Shown here piece after piece: positions 6,954 through 15,955 of a DNA stretch of 64,000 bases. This DNA comes from Sphingomonadales bacterium 39-57-19 (GTDB taxonomy: Bacteria; Pseudomonadota; Alphaproteobacteria; Sphingomonadales; Sphingomonadaceae), in NCBI GenBank assembly GCA_002282385.1, contig NCJG01000007.1:62001-126000 (forward strand), given 5' to 3'. Each line of letters starts with the position of its first letter. The first letter of the stretch is position 1. Both the position numbers and the translations under genes were made by a program. The notes below the pieces were generated by a model. The model did no database searches. It saw only the letters and a list, made by a program, of their open reading frames with translations, and had not been told where the DNA came from.

Positions 6954-8084
6954 ATGTCTGAAGTCACCGCCGAACTCTTGAGCAAGGTCAGCGATATTCC
7001 TGCCGACCAGTGGGATGCGCTGAACCCGCGGGGCAATCCGTTTGTGGCCCACGCGTTTTTGGCGGCGTTGGAGGAATCGGGCAGCGTTGGTCCCGGCACG
7101 GGCTGGTCGCCTGCGCCGATCATGATCCGCGGCGCGGACGGTATTCCCGCCGCTGCGCTGCCTGCATATCTTAAGAGCCACAGCCAGGGCGAATATGTGT
7201 TCGACCATCATTGGGCGGATGCGTTTGAACGGGCGGGTGGGCAATATTATCCCAAGTTGCAGATTGCCGCGCCCTTCTCGCCAGTGCCCGGGCCGCGATT
7301 GTTGTTGCGCGATCCAGCACTTGCGCCAGCGACATTGGCCGCCGCCGAAGCGGTCGTGGACCAAAATGGCCTGTCGTCTGCGCACGCAACTTTTGTTGAA
7401 GAGGGCGAGTTGGAGTTGTTTCGTGCGGCGGGATGGCTGACACGCATGGGCACGCAATTTCACTGGCAAAACCGCGATTATGCAGACTTTGACGGTTTCT
7501 TGTCCGCCTTATCCTCACGCAAGCGCAAGGCCATTCGCAAGGAGCGGGCTGCGGCACAATCGGCCGTGCGTATTGCGCAAATCAGCGGGGCGGACATTAC
7601 GGCTGATGACTGGGATGCCTTTTGGGTATTTTACCAAGATACCGGTGCGCGCAAATGGGGGCAGCCTTATCTGACGCGCGCGTTTTTCGACCGCATCGGG
7701 GAAAGCATGCAGGACAGCATCGTGCTGTTCCTCGCTTATGATGGCGACCGGCCGATTGCCGGTGCACTAAACTTTGTTAGCCCGGATTGCCTTTATGGGC
7801 GCTATTGGGGCTGCACCCGCGACGTGCCGTTTCTGCATTTTGAGCTGTGTTATTATCAGGCCATCGATTACGCGATCGCGCATGGCTTGCCCCGCGTTGA
7901 GGCGGGCGCGCAGGGTGAGCATAAGCTCGCACGCGGATATGAGGCTGTGCCTACATATTCAGCGCATTATATCGCCAATGCAGGCTTTCGTTCCGCGGTT
8001 GCCGATTTCCTTGCCCGCGAAAGTCAGGCGATGGAACGCCAGATAGAGTTTCTGGGCGAAATGGCGCCGTTCAAGAAAGGCTAA
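6954..8084 (+). CDS. FemAB-like GNAT protein (DUF482 family)
   Basis: 376 residues. It matches the proteobacterial FemAB-like/DUF482 family: an N-terminal block PADQWDALNPRGNPFVAHAFLAALEESGSVG, central RKRKAIRKERAAAQ, and C-terminal DGDRPIAGALNFVSPDCLYGRYWGCTRDVPFLHFELCYYQAIDYAI with AGAQGEHKLARGYEAVPTYSAHY. The fold is a double GNAT domain like the aminoacyl-tRNA-dependent peptidoglycan FemX enzymes, but the proteobacterial acceptor is unknown. The gene stands between two repeat-containing or leader regions and is followed by the catabolic island. It could be read through into the island, although an operator-like palindrome and a new leader at 8127 argue for separate control. Confidence 0.83.
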   Translation: MSEVTAELLSKVSDIPADQWDALNPRGNPFVAHAFLAALEESGSVGPGTGWSPAPIMIRGADGIPAAALPAYLKSHSQGEYVFDHHWADAFERAGGQYYPKLQIAAPFSPVPGPRLLLRDPALAPATLAAAEAVVDQNGLSSAHATFVEEGELELFRAAGWLTRMGTQFHWQNRDYADFDGFLSALSSRKRKAIRKERAAAQSAVRIAQISGADITADDWDAFWVFYQDTGARKWGQPYLTRAFFDRIGESMQDSIVLFLAYDGDRPIAGALNFVSPDCLYGRYWGCTRDVPFLHFELCYYQAIDYAIAHGLPRVEAGAQGEHKLARGYEAVPTYSAHYIANAGFRSAVADFLARESQAMERQIEFLGEMAPFKKG

Positions 8085-8126
8085 GTCGTCCACGAACAGG
8101 CAGGATTTCGCTGTTGCAATCACCTC

Positions 8127-8144
8127 TTTAATCGCGCAATTAAA
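8127..8144. promoter_or_regulatory. Candidate TetR operator, site 1 (before the acyl-CoA dehydrogenase operon)
   Basis: TTTAATCGCGCAATTAAA is an 18-bp inverted repeat (arms TTTAAT/ATTAAA) ending 21 nt before the ATG at 8166. A closely related 18-mer lies 22 nt before the thiolase gene (14630) and a weaker one in the CaiB/thiolase-like divergent region (19638). The TetR gene within the island is the obvious candidate ligand. A TTGCAA hexamer at 8114 may be the -35 box. Confidence 0.65.
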
Positions 8145-8165
8145 TAGGCGAGAGAGGAATCAGCC

Positions 8166-9377
8166 ATGAGCAAACCAAGTCCCCAAGAATTAGCGGATTT
8201 CGAAAAGCAGTGCGATGCGTGGTTCGCCGAAAACACGGTCCGCGACCCGGGCTTTATGTTGCCGCTGACCTTCATGGAAGTTTCCACCGATCAGCAGTTC
8301 GATTTCCTGCGTGACTGGCAGCGCAAGGTTTACGAGGCGGGCTATTTCGGCATGTCCTGGCCCACCGAATATGGTGGCTATGGCATGCACCCCGAATATC
8401 AACGGATCGCCACACGCGTCATGAAAAGCCATGACGCGCCGATCATGCTCAACGCGATTGCGAACGGTTGGACGGGGCCATTGCTGCTCGACATTGGCCG
8501 CGAAGAGGACAAGCGCCGCTTCATTAAGCCGATGCTCTCGGCAGAAGAAATCTGGTGCCAAGGCTTTTCGGAGCCAGAGCATGGTTCGGACCTTGGCAGT
8601 GCGCAGACAAAGGCAGTCCGCGACGGCGATGAATATGTCATCAATGGTTCGAAGATCTGGACATCATTGGGCGACCGCGCCGATTATATGATCCTGCTCG
8701 CGCGGACATCGAATGACGGGCCAAGCAAATATGCAGGGCTATCGTTCTTCCTCGCGCCGATGAAGATTCCCGGCGTTGAAACCCGTCGCTTGAAGAAATT
8801 GACGGGCGAATATGGCTTCACCCAATGTTTCTTCACCGAAGCCCGCATTCCTGCGTCAGGCCTCGTCGGCGAAGAAGGGCAGGGCTGGATGGTCGCGATG
8901 AAGACGCTTGAGTATGAACGCGGCGCGAAGGTTAATCCGGTCGGTGGGTATTTCGTCAAGGAAATGGACGTCATGGGCGTCATCGATATGGCGCGTTCGG
9001 CCAAACGCGGTGGCAAGCCTGTGCTCGACGATCCCGTCATGCGTGACAGGCTGGTCGATTATATGATCGAAATTCAGGCGCTGAACCTCAACAACCAACG
9101 CCGCCGTATGGCGCCGCTGACCAGTGACCGTCCCATGGGTCTTGCGCTCATGAACAAGCTGGCGCGTACCGAGCTGGTGCGCGAGCTCACCGAATTCTCG
9201 CTCCAGTTTCAAGGAACGCGCGCGGGCTATTATGTGGGTGACGAAAATGCGGTCGATGACGGCTATTGGCACCGGTCTTACCTGAACAGTTTTTCCGCCA
9301 CCATCGGCGGGGGCACCAGCCAGATCCAAAAGAATATCATCGGCGAACATGTGCTTGGTTTGCCCAAGGGGCGGTAA
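8166..9377 (+). CDS. Acyl-CoA dehydrogenase
   Basis: 403 residues, a complete three-domain flavoprotein: helical N-domain (WQRKVYEAGYFGMSWPTEYGG), beta-barrel with WCQGFSEPEHGSDLGSAQT and the YVINGSKIWTS flavin-site strand, and C-terminal helices ending TIGGGTSQIQKNIIGEHVLG. It should oxidise an acyl-CoA to the trans-2-enoyl-CoA, passing electrons to ETF. Sequence flavour (YGMHPEYQRIA, ATIGGGTSQIQ) is that of dehydrogenases in aromatic, terpenoid or steroid side-chain catabolism rather than the short-chain housekeeping enzyme. AGAGAGGA lies about 8 nt upstream of the ATG. First gene of a string that continues to 14465. Confidence 0.92.
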   Translation: MSKPSPQELADFEKQCDAWFAENTVRDPGFMLPLTFMEVSTDQQFDFLRDWQRKVYEAGYFGMSWPTEYGGYGMHPEYQRIATRVMKSHDAPIMLNAIANGWTGPLLLDIGREEDKRRFIKPMLSAEEIWCQGFSEPEHGSDLGSAQTKAVRDGDEYVINGSKIWTSLGDRADYMILLARTSNDGPSKYAGLSFFLAPMKIPGVETRRLKKLTGEYGFTQCFFTEARIPASGLVGEEGQGWMVAMKTLEYERGAKVNPVGGYFVKEMDVMGVIDMARSAKRGGKPVLDDPVMRDRLVDYMIEIQALNLNNQRRRMAPLTSDRPMGLALMNKLARTELVRELTEFSLQFQGTRAGYYVGDENAVDDGYWHRSYLNSFSATIGGGTSQIQKNIIGEHVLGLPKGR

Positions 9378-9390
9378 GCGATATTAAATA

Positions 9391-9426
9391 CCGTAGCCCT
9401 GAGCCTGTCGAAGGGTGCTTCTACGG
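9391..9426. repeat. Single copy of the family-2 intergenic repeat
   Basis: Core GCCCTGAG-CCT-GTCGAAGGG flanked by pairing ends CCGTAG (9391-9396) and CTACGG (9421-9426). It lies in the gap between the acyl-CoA dehydrogenase and hydratase genes and so probably inside their common transcript. Confidence 0.75.
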
Positions 9427-9455
9427 CGGGCACGGTTTTTGTTTAGGAGAATGCA

Positions 9456-10214
9456 ATGTCTGAAGTCCTAACCCAAGCGCAGGACGGCGTCCTGATCATC
9501 ACGATCAACCGGCCTGAGGCCAAGAACGCCGTGAACCAAGCGGTCGCGCAAGGCGTCGCTGCGGCCATGGAGCAGCTCGACAATGATAAGAGCCTGAACG
9601 CGGGTATCATCACCGGCGCTGGCGGTACATTCTGCTCTGGCATGGACCTGAAGGCCTTTCTGCGCGGCGAGTTGCCCAGCATCAAGGGCAAGGGTTTTGC
9701 GGGGTTCATTGAATCCCCACCTGCAAAGCCATTGATTGGTGCGGTTGAGGGCTATGCACTGGCGGGCGGTATGGAAATCGCCATCGCGTGCGACCTGTTG
9801 GTAGCGAATGACAAGGCGCAGTTCGGCATACCGGAGGTCAAGCGTAGCCTGGTTGCGGCGGCTGGCGGCTTGCTTACTTTGCCATCGATTATCGGCAAAC
9901 GCATGGCGATGGAACTTGCGCTGACAGGTGATTTTATCTCGGCACAGCGGGCCTATGAGGTGGGCTTTGTCAATCGCATCACCGACGGCGCCGCCATCGA
10001 TGCTGCGCTTGAGCTTGCGGCCAAGGTCGCCGCGAACGGCCCGCTCGCGTTGATTGCGACCAAGCGCGTGATCAATGAGCGGCCGGATTGGAATTCATCG
10101 GAGATGTGGAAGAAGCAGAATGAAATCTGCGGCCCCGTCTTCACGTCGAAGGACTCGCGTGAGGGAGCACTCGCCTTTGCCGAAAAACGCAAACCTAACT
10201 GGCAAGGCGAATAA
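9456..10214 (+). CDS. Enoyl-CoA hydratase/isomerase (crotonase family)
   Basis: 252 residues, full crotonase fold. The oxyanion-hole segments are GAGGTFCSGMDLKAF and VEGYALAGGMEIAIACD, and both catalytic glutamates of the hydratase type are present (GGMEIAIA and FGIPEVK). It should hydrate the enoyl-CoA made by the dehydrogenase encoded 78 nt upstream. GTTTAGGAGAA precedes the ATG as a good ribosome binding site. The acyl-CoA synthetase gene begins 1 nt after its stop, so the two are translationally coupled. Confidence 0.9.
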   Translation: MSEVLTQAQDGVLIITINRPEAKNAVNQAVAQGVAAAMEQLDNDKSLNAGIITGAGGTFCSGMDLKAFLRGELPSIKGKGFAGFIESPPAKPLIGAVEGYALAGGMEIAIACDLLVANDKAQFGIPEVKRSLVAAAGGLLTLPSIIGKRMAMELALTGDFISAQRAYEVGFVNRITDGAAIDAALELAAKVAANGPLALIATKRVINERPDWNSSEMWKKQNEICGPVFTSKDSREGALAFAEKRKPNWQGE

Positions 10215-10215
10215 T

Positions 10216-11742
10216 ATGGGCCACCCCGCCGTTCACGCACAGGCTTTCCCCGATAAACCTGCTGTCATCATGGCGGGATCGGGCGAGACGATAACGTACA
10301 AGCAGCTTGATGAACGTTCCAACCAGTGCGCGCATCTGTTCCGCAGCCTGGGGCTTCAGCATGGCGACACGGTCGCGTTCTGTTTGGAAAACCGCGCCGA
10401 GTTTTTCGACCTTGTCTGGGGTGCGCAACGCGCGGGGCTGATTTATGTCGCGATCAGTTGCCGTCTGACGGCATCGGAAATCGACTATATCTTGAACGAT
10501 AGCGGCTCAAAGGCGTTGTTTGCTTCGCCCTATTTGGGTGCGACGCTTGATCAACTGCAAAGCCCCGTAAAGCGGTTCATTCTCGGCGGGGAACATGCCG
10601 GCTGGGAAAATTATGCAGCCGCCGTTGCGAAACTGCCAGCTTCGCCCATCGCCGATGAACGTGCGGGCACCGACATGTTGTACAGTTCAGGCACGACTGG
10701 TCAGCCTAAGGGCGTACGTTTCCCCTTGCCCGATGATCCGGACATTGCGGGACCAAACGCATTGTCAGGCCTTGCCGCGATGGCGTTCAAATTTTCGGGC
10801 GACAGCATCTATTTGTCACCAGCGCCGCTATATCATGCGGCACCGCTGCGTTGGTGTGCGGCGGTGCACCGGCTGGGTGGCACCGTGGTTGTCATGGAGA
10901 AATTTGATCCCGAAGCGGCGCTCGCGGCCATTCAGAAATATAAGATCAGCGCCAGCCAATGGGTGCCAACGCATTTTGCGCGCATGTTGAAGCTGCCCGA
11001 AGAGGTCCGCAACGCATATGATGTGTCGAGCCTTGATTCGGCGGTGCACGCTGCCGCGCCGTGCCCTGTTCCCATCAAGGAAGCGATGATAAATTGGTGG
11101 GGGCCCGTCATCCGTGAATATTATGCGGGGACGGAGGGCCAGGGGATTACCTTTATCTCCAGCGAAGAATGGATGACGCACAAGGGTTCGGTTGGACGGC
11201 CATTGAACGCCATCATGCATATATGCGACGAAGATGGGGATGATGTTCCCGTGGGCGAGGAAGGCACCGTATTCTTCGAAAGCGCTGCATCCTTCAGCTA
11301 TCATAATGATCCCGAAAAAACCAAAAGCGCGACCAACAAACATGGTTGGACAACGCTTGGCGATGTCGGCCGGTTGGACGAAGAGGGCTATCTCTACCTG
11401 ACAGACCGCAAAAGCTTTATGATCATTTCGGGCGGGGTGAATATCTATCCGCAGGAGATTGAAAACCATCTGCTGGCCCACCCGCGCGTCCGCGACGTTG
11501 CAGTCATCGGTGGTCCGCATGACGAAATGGGTGAAGAGGTTATCGCTGTGGTCCAGCCGCTCGATATGGCGGACGCCGGTGATGCCTTGCGTGACGAGCT
11601 GACCGCTTATGCGCGCGAAAAGCTGTCGGGTGTCAAAATTCCGCGCCGTATCGATTTCCGCGAGGAGCTTCCCCGCCACGATACCGGAAAATTATACAAG
11701 CGCCTGCTGCGCGATGAATATTGGGCAAAGCAAAAAGCATGA
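10216..11742 (+). CDS. Acyl-CoA synthetase (AMP-dependent ligase)
   Basis: 508 residues, an ANL-superfamily ligase. The phosphate loop is MLYSSGTTGQPKGVRF; the AMP-binding motif is REYYAGTEGQGITF; the hinge and C-domain are TLGDVGRLDEEGYLYLTDRK and MIISGGVNIYPQEIENHL; and the catalytic lysine lies in RHDTGKLYKR near the end. It activates a carboxylic acid to its CoA thioester. The ATG at 10216 sits one base after the hydratase stop and opens MGHPAVHAQAFPDKPAVIM, as in the family; the open frame reaches back to 10075 but only within the hydratase gene. Its own stop overlaps the P450 ATG (ATGA). Confidence 0.92.
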   Translation: MGHPAVHAQAFPDKPAVIMAGSGETITYKQLDERSNQCAHLFRSLGLQHGDTVAFCLENRAEFFDLVWGAQRAGLIYVAISCRLTASEIDYILNDSGSKALFASPYLGATLDQLQSPVKRFILGGEHAGWENYAAAVAKLPASPIADERAGTDMLYSSGTTGQPKGVRFPLPDDPDIAGPNALSGLAAMAFKFSGDSIYLSPAPLYHAAPLRWCAAVHRLGGTVVVMEKFDPEAALAAIQKYKISASQWVPTHFARMLKLPEEVRNAYDVSSLDSAVHAAAPCPVPIKEAMINWWGPVIREYYAGTEGQGITFISSEEWMTHKGSVGRPLNAIMHICDEDGDDVPVGEEGTVFFESAASFSYHNDPEKTKSATNKHGWTTLGDVGRLDEEGYLYLTDRKSFMIISGGVNIYPQEIENHLLAHPRVRDVAVIGGPHDEMGEEVIAVVQPLDMADAGDALRDELTAYAREKLSGVKIPRRIDFREELPRHDTGKLYKRLLRDEYWAKQKA

Positions 11743-13025
11743 CCGCCATTCCCAAGATTGCACCGGAGCTTGCGGCGCATATCGTCGACCCGGTTGTCTA
11801 TGGGAATTGGCGTGCGTTGCTGGATACGTTCGCCACACTTCGCCGGGATTCCCCCGTCGCAGTTGCTGAGATACCGGGCTATCGACCATTTTGGGTCATC
11901 ACCCGCCATGCAGACATTTTGAAGATCAGCAAGGACAATGCGACCTTTCTGAATAACCCCGCGACAGTCGTCGTTGCGCCTTTGATGGCCGAAATGTTTG
12001 TGGCGCATCTGATGAAGGGCAGCCCGCATCTGGTGAAGTCGCTGGTACAAATGGATGCGCCCGAGCATCCCAAATACCGGCGGCTGACGCAGGATTGGTT
12101 CATGCCGGCAAACCTCAAGACGATAGAAAGCAATATTCGGGCGATTGCGAAATCGGCCATCGACAAGATGCTGTCTATGGACGGAACATGTGATTTTGCG
12201 CGCGACGTGGCGGCGATGTATCCCTTGCATGTCGTGATGGAATTGCTTGGCGTTCCAGAGAGCGATGAGCCGTTGATGCTGAAGCTGACGCAGGAACTGT
12301 TCGGCGGGCAGGACCCGGATTTGAACCGGATGCGCGCAGCCAATATCTCGCCGCAAGAAGCGACCGAGCTTATAGCGCAGACGGTCGCTGATTTTAACGC
12401 CTATTTCGAAGCATTGGCACAGGACCGCCGCGCTAATCCGCGCAACGATCTGGCAACGATTATCGCCACCGGAACCATCAATGGCATGCCTATCCCTGAC
12501 TATGAAAGCGCGGGCTATTACACGATCGTTGCGACGGCAGGGCATGACACGACCTCTGCGTCGACGGCTGGCGCGATGTGGGCCTTGGCGCAAGACCCGG
12601 CGCAGTTTGCGAAAGTGAAGGCAGATCGTTCCTTACTTCCCGGTCTGATTGAAGAAGCAATACGTTGGACGACACCGGTCCAGCACTTCATGCGTACGGT
12701 CGGCGCGGACACAGAAGTCGGCGGCGTACCAATGAAAGCAGGCGATTGGTTGATGCTGTGCTATGTCTCGGGCAATTATGACGAATCCGTTTTCCCTGAC
12801 CCGGAACGGTTTGATGCGGGGCGCAGTCCCAACCGGCATATTTCCTTTGGATCCGGCGCGCATCAATGTCTGGGCTTGCATCTGGCGCGGCTAGAGATGA
12901 AGATATTATTCGAGGAACTGCTTGACCGTGTAGATTCGGTTGAACTGGCTGGCGAACCCAAACGATCGCAATCGACGTTTGTGGGCGGCCCCAAAACTTT
13001 ACCGCTGCGATTTGTGGCAGCTTGA
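11739..13025 (+). CDS. Cytochrome P450
   Basis: 428 residues, soluble bacterial class I type. The I-helix oxygen-activation motif is AGHDTTS (267-273), the K-helix ExxR is E306-A-I-R309, and the heme loop is FGSGAHQCLGLHLA with the cysteine ligand at C377. Its companions suggest hydroxylation of an unactivated carbon, whose alcohol or aldehyde the adjacent aldehyde dehydrogenase could finish oxidising. No ferredoxin or ferredoxin reductase gene is present in the window, so redox partners must be encoded elsewhere. The ATG at 11739 is chosen for the 4-nt ATGA overlap with the synthetase stop. Confidence 0.93.
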   Translation: MTAIPKIAPELAAHIVDPVVYGNWRALLDTFATLRRDSPVAVAEIPGYRPFWVITRHADILKISKDNATFLNNPATVVVAPLMAEMFVAHLMKGSPHLVKSLVQMDAPEHPKYRRLTQDWFMPANLKTIESNIRAIAKSAIDKMLSMDGTCDFARDVAAMYPLHVVMELLGVPESDEPLMLKLTQELFGGQDPDLNRMRAANISPQEATELIAQTVADFNAYFEALAQDRRANPRNDLATIIATGTINGMPIPDYESAGYYTIVATAGHDTTSASTAGAMWALAQDPAQFAKVKADRSLLPGLIEEAIRWTTPVQHFMRTVGADTEVGGVPMKAGDWLMLCYVSGNYDESVFPDPERFDAGRSPNRHISFGSGAHQCLGLHLARLEMKILFEELLDRVDSVELAGEPKRSQSTFVGGPKTLPLRFVAA

Positions 13026-13043
13026 ACGAAAGAGGATACTCTA

Positions 13044-14465
13044 ATGACCACGCAATATAAGAATCTGATCAACGGCGAACTGGTGGATAACGGCAAATGG
13101 ATTGATGTCGTAAACCCCGCGACGGAGCAGGTCATTGGCCAAGTGCCCGATTGCGGTCAGGCAGATTTGGACAAGGCCGTTGCCGCCGCACGCGCCGCAT
13201 TTCAGACTTGGAAAAAAACAAGCGTTGAAGAACGCCGCGCTTTGTTTGCCAAAATGGCCGATGTCATCAAAGCCAACAGCGATGAGCTGATGCGTTTGCT
13301 GACGTCTGAACAGGGCAAGCCGCATATGCAGGCGGGCAGCGAGATTGCCGGCTGCGTTGGCATGACGCGCGCATTGCCGATGTTGAATCTTGAAGAGAAA
13401 ATTACAGAAGATAGCGACAGGCGCCTCAGCCGCACGCGCCGCGTTCCCGTTGGCGTGGTCGGTGGCATCGTGCCATGGAATTTCCCCGTGTTGATGGCGA
13501 TCCAGAAAATCATCCCGGCGCTTTTGTCGGGCTGCACCATGGTGCTGAAGCCTTCACCATTCACACCGCTGGCGACCTTGCGCCTCGCGGAATTGGTGGC
13601 GGGCGTATTCCCACCTGGCGTTTTGAACATCATCACCGGTGGCGACGTGTTGGGCCCATTGCTGACGGCGCATCCTGATATCGATAAGATTACCTTCACC
13701 GGTTCGACTGCCACGGGCAAGCGCGTGATGGAATCGGCGTCGAAGGACCTTAAGCGCATCACGCTTGAACTGGGCGGCAATGACGCGGCGATTGTTTTGC
13801 CCGATGCCGACGTTGGCAAGGTGGCTGAAAAGCTGTTTTGGGCAAGCTTCTACAATGCGGGCCAAGTCTGCATCGCGGCCAAGCGTATCTACATTCACGA
13901 AGATATTTACGACGAATTGTCGGGCGCGATTGCGGCTTATGCGAAAGCGGTCAAGGTCGGCGATGGCGCCGAACAGGGCACGGCCATTGGCCCCATCCAG
14001 AACAAGCCGCAATATAAGCGCGTGCTTGAACTGATTCAGGACGCCAAGGACAAGGGCTATAAGTTCCTTGCAGGCGGCGACCACGACCCATCCATCCCCG
14101 GCTATTTCGTGCCTGTAACCGTTCTCGACAACCCACCCGAAGATGCGCGGATTGTGGCCGAAGAACAGTTCGGTCCCGTGATGCCATTGATGAAATTTTC
14201 GACCATCAACGAAGTTATCAGCCGCGCCAATGCATCAGATTACGGCCTTGCCGGTTCGATCTGGACCAGCAATCCGGAAGCTGCGGTCGAAGTGGCGGAG
14301 CAGCTGGAAACCGGAACGGTGTGGATCAACGAATCCATGCACCTTGCCCCCAATGCACCATTTGCCGGACATAAGCAGTCCGGCTTTGGCGCGGAATTGG
14401 GCGAAGAAGGTTTGCTTGAGTTCACCTATCCGCAAGTGATCACAATCGCCCGCGAAGCGGCTTAA
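13044..14465 (+). CDS. NAD(P)-dependent aldehyde dehydrogenase
   Basis: 473 residues, complete ALDH fold. Asn in VPWNFP (N146), general base E242 (LELGGND), nucleophile C276 (NAGQVCIA), the TFTGSTATGK cofactor loop and the EEQFGPVMP block are all in place. It would convert an aldehyde to the acid that the upstream synthetase then activates. The gene starts 18 nt after the P450 stop with AGAGGA at good spacing and is the last gene of the first operon. A structured repeat and a candidate operator follow before the next gene. Substrate unknown. Confidence 0.93.
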   Translation: MTTQYKNLINGELVDNGKWIDVVNPATEQVIGQVPDCGQADLDKAVAAARAAFQTWKKTSVEERRALFAKMADVIKANSDELMRLLTSEQGKPHMQAGSEIAGCVGMTRALPMLNLEEKITEDSDRRLSRTRRVPVGVVGGIVPWNFPVLMAIQKIIPALLSGCTMVLKPSPFTPLATLRLAELVAGVFPPGVLNIITGGDVLGPLLTAHPDIDKITFTGSTATGKRVMESASKDLKRITLELGGNDAAIVLPDADVGKVAEKLFWASFYNAGQVCIAAKRIYIHEDIYDELSGAIAAYAKAVKVGDGAEQGTAIGPIQNKPQYKRVLELIQDAKDKGYKFLAGGDHDPSIPGYFVPVTVLDNPPEDARIVAEEQFGPVMPLMKFSTINEVISRANASDYGLAGSIWTSNPEAAVEVAEQLETGTVWINESMHLAPNAPFAGHKQSGFGAELGEEGLLEFTYPQVITIAREAA

Positions 14466-14483
14466 AGTCTATATTCCAGGCGT

Positions 14484-14557
14484 CGTCATGCTGAACTTGT
14501 TTCAGCATCTTACTTTGAAACGCACGAAGTAAGACCCTGAAACAAGTTCAGGGTGAC
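14484..14557. repeat. Structured intergenic repeat, family 1, copy A
   Basis: Two self-complementary half-sites (TGCTGAA...TTCAGCA at the left; CCTGAAACAAGTTCAGG at the right) are themselves inverted copies of each other, including outer GTCA/TGAC and inner TCTTACTT/AAGTAAGA. The whole can fold as one long hairpin or two short ones. Confidence 0.85.
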
Positions 14558-14629
14558 GAACTGCTGTGGCCCGAATTCCGGGGCTACGCTCATCCCGTTA
14601 ATCTCGCACTTGACTCTCCCCTTCCAAAG

Positions 14630-14647
14630 TTTAATCGTCTGATTAAA
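14630..14647. promoter_or_regulatory. Candidate TetR operator, site 2 (before the thiolase operon)
   Basis: TTTAATCGTCTGATTAAA is a perfect 7-bp-arm palindrome (TTTAATC/GATTAAA) with a 4-nt centre. It ends 22 nt before the thiolase ATG, the same geometry as site 1 at 8127. A TTGACT hexamer at 14610 could be the -35 box, putting the palindrome across the -10 region. The operon it precedes ends with the TetR gene itself, so autoregulation is expected. Confidence 0.7.
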
Positions 14648-14669
14648 TTTGAACAACAGGAGAGAGAAA

Positions 14670-15839
14670 ATGGCAGACGCTTATATTGTGGATGCGGTCC
14701 GTACCGCTGGTGGCCGCCGCGGTGGTAAGCTTGCGGGCGTGCACCCCGTCGATTTGGGCGCTGCCGTGCTCGATTCCATTGCCGACCGTAACGATTTCGA
14801 TCCTGCAGCGATTGAAGACGTCATCATGGGCTGCGTCATGCAGGGTGGCGAACAAGCGGGCGATGTAGGCCGCAATATCGTTTTGGCGTCACGCCTGCCC
14901 AATTCCATCCCATCGGTCAGCATCGACCGCCAGTGCGGATCATCGCAGCAATCGATGATGTTCGCGGCGCAGGGTGTCATGTCGGGCACTCAGGACATTG
15001 TGTTGGCTGCCGGTATCGAAAGCATGACGCGCGTCCCCATGGGATCGACGTCGATGCTGTTCAAGAAAGAAGGCATGGGCACCTATAAAAGCCCACGTCT
15101 GGAAGAGGCCTATCCCGGCATCATGTTCAGCCAGTTCATGGGCGCTGAAATGCTCGTGAAGAAATATGGTTTTACCCGCGAAGACCTTGACCAGTTTGCA
15201 CTGGAATCGCACCAAAAAGCTATCGCCGCGACGCAAAATGGCGCCTTTGCCAATGAAATCGTCGGTATCGAAGTCGAAACGCCAGAAGGCAAGATCGTCC
15301 ACAACAGCGACGAAGGCATCCGCTATGATGCAACCTTTGAAAGCCTGTCGGGCGTAAAGTTGCTTCAAGAAGGCGGTTCGATCACGGCTGCGAATGCCAG
15401 CCAGATTTGCGACGGTGCTTCGGCGGTTCTGATCGTGTCGGAAAAGGCGCTGAAAGAACATGGCCTCACCCCGCGCGCGCGCATCGTCAATTTGACCGTG
15501 ACCGCCGGTGACCCCGTCATCATGTTGGAAGAACCCTTGTTCGCGACCGACCGTGCGTTCCAACGTTCGGGCATGAAAATGTCGGACATTGACCTGTATG
15601 AAGTGAACGAAGCGTTCGCGCCTGTGCCACTCGCGTGGTTGAAGCATACCGGCGGCGACCGTTCGAAAATCAACGTTCATGGCGGCGCGATCGCATTGGG
15701 CCATCCGCTCGGCGCGTCGGGCACGAAGCTGATGGCGACCTTGCTGAATGCGCTTGAAGCACGTGGCGGCAAATATGGTTTGCAGACGATGTGTGAAGGC
15801 GGTGGTCAGGCCAACGTTACGATCATCGAGCGGGTATAA
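14670..15839 (+). CDS. Acetyl-CoA C-acyltransferase (thiolase)
   Basis: 389 residues with the complete catalytic set of a degradative thiolase: nucleophile C89 (SIDRQCGSSQQS), the VNEAFA loop, H345 (IALGHPLGASGTK) and proton-shuttle C375 (TMCEGGGQ). It cleaves a 3-ketoacyl-CoA into acetyl-CoA (or propionyl-CoA) and a shortened acyl-CoA. The ATG at 14670 is chosen because ACAGGAGAGAG lies at ideal spacing. It is first gene of the second operon (thiolase-SDR-hydratase-TetR). Confidence 0.94.
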   Translation: MADAYIVDAVRTAGGRRGGKLAGVHPVDLGAAVLDSIADRNDFDPAAIEDVIMGCVMQGGEQAGDVGRNIVLASRLPNSIPSVSIDRQCGSSQQSMMFAAQGVMSGTQDIVLAAGIESMTRVPMGSTSMLFKKEGMGTYKSPRLEEAYPGIMFSQFMGAEMLVKKYGFTREDLDQFALESHQKAIAATQNGAFANEIVGIEVETPEGKIVHNSDEGIRYDATFESLSGVKLLQEGGSITAANASQICDGASAVLIVSEKALKEHGLTPRARIVNLTVTAGDPVIMLEEPLFATDRAFQRSGMKMSDIDLYEVNEAFAPVPLAWLKHTGGDRSKINVHGGAIALGHPLGASGTKLMATLLNALEARGGKYGLQTMCEGGGQANVTIIERV

Positions 15840-15856
15840 CGATTAGCCATCCATCA

Positions 15857-15934
15857 CCGTCACCCTGAACTCGTTTCAGGGTCTTAATTTCCACCGTCAA
15901 AAAGTAAGATGCTGAAACAAGTTCAGCATGACGG
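15857..15934. repeat. Structured intergenic repeat, family 1, copy B
   Basis: Same architecture as copy A with swapped pairing bases: the left half-site is CCCTGAACTCGTTTCAGGG and the right half-site has TGCTGAA...TTCAGCA, flanked by CCGTCA and TGACGG. It lies between the thiolase and SDR genes, within their probable common transcript. Confidence 0.85.
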
Positions 15935-15955
15935 TTAAAACGATCAGGAGTATTT